In this document: positions 35,597 through 64,000 of the stretch, piece by piece | How the letters are laid out: the number at the start of each line of letters is the position of its first letter | Numbering within the stretch: position 1 is the first letter of the stretch | Origin: Heliopora coerulea | Taxonomy: Eukaryota > Cnidaria > Anthozoa > Scleralcyonacea > Helioporidae | DNA length: 64,000 nucleotides | Assembly (NCBI GenBank): GCA_030142905.1 | Contig: JASJOG010000101.1 | Coordinates: 714,501-778,500, forward strand | Direction: 5' to 3' | Notes under the pieces: model-generated | Told to the model about the DNA's origin: nothing | Databases searched by the model: none | The model's input: only the letters and a program-made list of their open reading frames with translations | Program-made: the position numbers and the translations under genes

Positions 35597-36959
35597 GAAA
35601 GGTTGAGCTGAGTCATTGAAGAAACCACGAGGGACATCACATGTCAACAATGAGGGAGGGAATTGAAGACCGTATTTTTCTGGATTAAACACCCTGGGCC
35701 TTTATTAAATTTTCACACTTTTAGAGGCTTGTTTATTCTAGTGCAGGTGTTTACTTGGGAGATGAGTATATTCTCCAGAAACAAGAAAGTTCTAACAGAG
35801 AGAATCCTACCATTGCTTTCATTGATAAAATATGGCAAATCAACTCTTACTGAATAAGCTGTACAACTACAATATACAACATGGCAATGGGATAGTATGT
35901 TTAGTTCGAATTTACTCCTCAATCCTCATCCATAAGTTCATCCTTAAATAGCTTTTCTTTGTACTTATTTGCGTGGCATTTATTCATTTCAGGCGTTTTA
36001 CACAAATTCACAAGCTTAAGGAGGCGTCTATTCGAGTAGAGGCGTTTATTTGGAAAAATGCGGTACTTTAGTTAAGAGGTTCTCTCGGGGACATGGGCCC
36101 AAAGGAAATTTTGAAATTTTAGACAGTATTACAATCATTTACAAGAACAATCAGCTGGCGTTTATCAAAGGACGAATACTAAAGGGTCGCTACAGCCAGC
36201 AAAGGGTTAGAAGTCGAACTCCTGAACACGATTTCTTAGAGCAAGGCTGTCAATCATGCTGTGAAGATCAGCTTTAAAGAACAGCATACTTCTTAAGCTT
36301 CCTAATACCATCTTGGTACTTCATGTTTCGTATTCTTAGCCGGCTTGCATATTCTTTCCAATTTCATTGTTCGCAGTCCAAACAAGTATTGATGCTTCAC
36401 CGCGTAAGTCAGTGAAGTCCAAGAGGAAGGAAGAGGAAATAAGTCGAGTTTACTGAAGGAGTTTGAAAAGTCTAAAAACAATCATCTGTTTACAATTTTC
36501 ACGGATTAATAATCGAAGGAAAAATACAACTTAAGAACTATAGAAATACACACTTCAAGGCTTTCTCAAGTATTTCCACTCACAGTCAAATCTGTAAGAA
36601 GAGATTTGCACTGAAATTATCGACTTATTTCATAAGTGAATAACGAGGTTTTTGAATACCTAAATTTTTCAATTGCAGACATCGTAACAAAATAAATAAA
36701 AACGCAACAAAATAACATGTTTTACCGTTTAGGAACACCAGGGAAAGGAAAATTAAAATCCTTCCATCTTCTTCAGCGTTTTCTGATTGATAAAAACTGC
36801 GAAAGACTTGATTGTATGTCTATTTTTGTCTTTTTTTGAGCCACGAAAGCTTTTGAACTGTCGAGGCGGCCATCTTGCTTCTCCTTAAAACGTCATTTCC
36901 GGTGCCAACTTCCCAACGGAGCTTAAAAAATCTGGTCGTTGTAAAGATTGGGGGTGCGA

Positions 36960-37430
36960 AGGGGGTGATTGTCTCTTCTTGGGTGTCCGGTAAACAATAG
37001 TTTTACGTTTGCGATTTCTGCATATTGTTTAAATTTGCTTTCAAAATGCAGCAAATGCCATTTCAAACACAATTCTCTGAAATTTCTTGGTCACAAAACG
37101 CCCCTTCGGCTATGTTTGGCGACAGAACCTTGTAATATGCTGTTTCCAAAACTCTCAATAATTTCCACTTGTTTGACCAGTCCGATACTTTCGCCAAGTA
37201 TTGTTGGTGCGCAGTACCCAAATTTATTGACCAGAAACCACTCTCAAGGTGCCATATTTTTTTCTTACAGGGCTCTCCGAAAGCCATCGTGGACTCCAGA
37301 GCAAAAAAAAAATATTGTGCACCCATACATACCCTTTGCATGACACGTTCTGGACCTTAAACACTTGCTCTTCTGTGACCTGGGCTCCACAAGCGTTTGA
37401 TCTGGGGCCCTTATAGGACCTTAGCACAGG
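36960..37430. other. Overlapping unrecognised ORFs, 3' of copy C
   Basis: Open frames of 124 (plus, 36969-37343) and 92 codons (minus, 37063-37341) overlap, with another minus frame at 37224-37427. A run of about ten A at 37305-37314 separates two minus frames whose peptides continue each other, suggesting a frameshifted gene or retro fragment read on the minus strand. No family is recognised. Confidence 0.2.
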
Positions 37431-37689
37431 GGCAATTCCCCCTGCTACACTCCTCGGTGATATTCTGTTACCAATGTTAGAACACGGGACGACAAAATTG
37501 TATACGTATTTATTGTCAAGTTCGAATAAACGCTTTTGAATTCGAATGGTTGGTTAAATTGAATACGAAAATGAAAGAAAAACAAACCCGGAATTACCAG
37601 ATTAGGAAAAACTATTTTTTAAAGCGACCGGCGATGCTCAGATTAACGATATTGATGACATAGACGAAATATGAATTGCAAAAGTTGAG

Positions 37690-37695
37690 TTTATT
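37690..37695 (-). promoter_or_regulatory. Possible polyadenylation signal of copy C
   Basis: AATAAA on the minus strand, about 410 bp 3' of the copy C stop. A second lies near 37507-37512. This is a hexamer match only; no transcript evidence. Confidence 0.25.
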
Positions 37696-38105
37696 TTAAT
37701 GAGACCGAGTTTTCTTTAGTTTTTTGATACTTGTGTCAGCCTAGACCAAGAACTGATCATTAACAAGCAAAGTATTTGAGACACTACTCAGAGTATCATC
37801 AATATCTTCTGTTCTCGTCACAGGTCAACCTATGAAGACCTCTGAGCAACTAGAAGTTTCTTGCTTGTGACAGAACGTGTTTAGGCTGTTGGGTCTCAGC
37901 AACCCGTATCAATGAACAAGTATATGAAGATGAAGAAAGGTTAACCCTACGTAAATCAATCTTGGATGAAACTTTTAACGTGTACCTAATTGTCACATGC
38001 GATAAAGTGTTATTCTAGGGAAAAAAGGTCAAATCAATACCGGTCAATTTTTGGTGAGAACCAAATGTAAAATTAGTTGAGACCGTTACAAGGCTCAACA
38101 AACCC

Positions 38106-64000
<25,895 letters not shown>

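Larger units (their letters stand above)
32149..38105. other. Intergenic region between copy B 5' end and copy C 3' end
   Basis: The first 1.2 kb is the copy B upstream region. Then come an inverted duplication (32936-33478), a 16-bp-TIR element with an ORF (33828-34798), a tRNA-like fragment (about 34828-34880) and a mariner-like MITE (34894-35596). Positions 35600-36960 show nothing I can name. Positions 36960-37430 contain overlapping unrecognised ORFs on both strands. Positions 37440-38105 are the 3' flank of copy C. Confidence 0.6.

Overview
The window is intron-rich eukaryotic nuclear DNA. I infer a cnidarian, probably an anthozoan such as a stony coral or sea anemone. This rests on the metazoan gene structure, the AT-rich introns full of microsatellites, the degenerate TTAGGG-type satellites, the tRNA-derived SINEs and the abundant Penelope-like element (PLE) debris. 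The species cannot be fixed from sequence alone.

The window holds a head-to-tail array of three full-transporter ABC genes of the ABCB1 (P-glycoprotein/MDR1) type, all on the minus strand. Copy A enters only with its first coding exon (1336-1418); the rest lies off the left edge. Copy B is complete, from the start codon at 32148 to the stop at 5247. Copy C is complete, from the start codon at 62257 to the stop at 38106. I rebuilt both complete copies exon by exon from protein similarity, GT/AG (one GC/AG) borders and reading phase. Each has 27 coding exons in the same phases. The sums are 3810 nt (1269 aa) for B and 3825 nt (1274 aa) for C, both multiples of three with no internal stop. Each encodes TMD1-NBD1-linker-TMD2-NBD2 with intact Walker A, Q-loop, signature, Walker B and H-loop motifs in both NBDs.

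Layout: 1-1335 intron 1 of copy A; 1336-1418 its exon 1; 1419-5246 intergenic; 5247-32148 copy B; 32149-38105 intergenic with DNA-transposon-like elements; 38106-62257 copy C; 62258-64000 upstream of C, with a long GATA array. Copies A and B share their first exon and roughly 3 kb around it, so they are a younger pair than either is with C. Introns at the same position in B and C carry the same kinds of homopurine/homopyrimidine tracts, so the tracts appear older than the B/C duplication or recur at those sites.

The rest is mobile-element material. It includes PLE pieces encoding a GIY-YIG endonuclease domain, PLE inverted dimers with target-site duplications, many hammerhead-ribozyme-like motifs, a mariner-like MITE carrying a nested PLE palindrome, a 16-bp-TIR element with a 122-codon ORF, tRNA-derived SINEs and foldback repeats. 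The most unusual gene-level features are a 131-bp tandem duplication of the last splice acceptor and part of the last exon in copy C, a GC-AG intron in copy C, a glycine run in a predicted cytosolic loop of TMD2, and a conserved acidic dileucine motif at all three N-termini.
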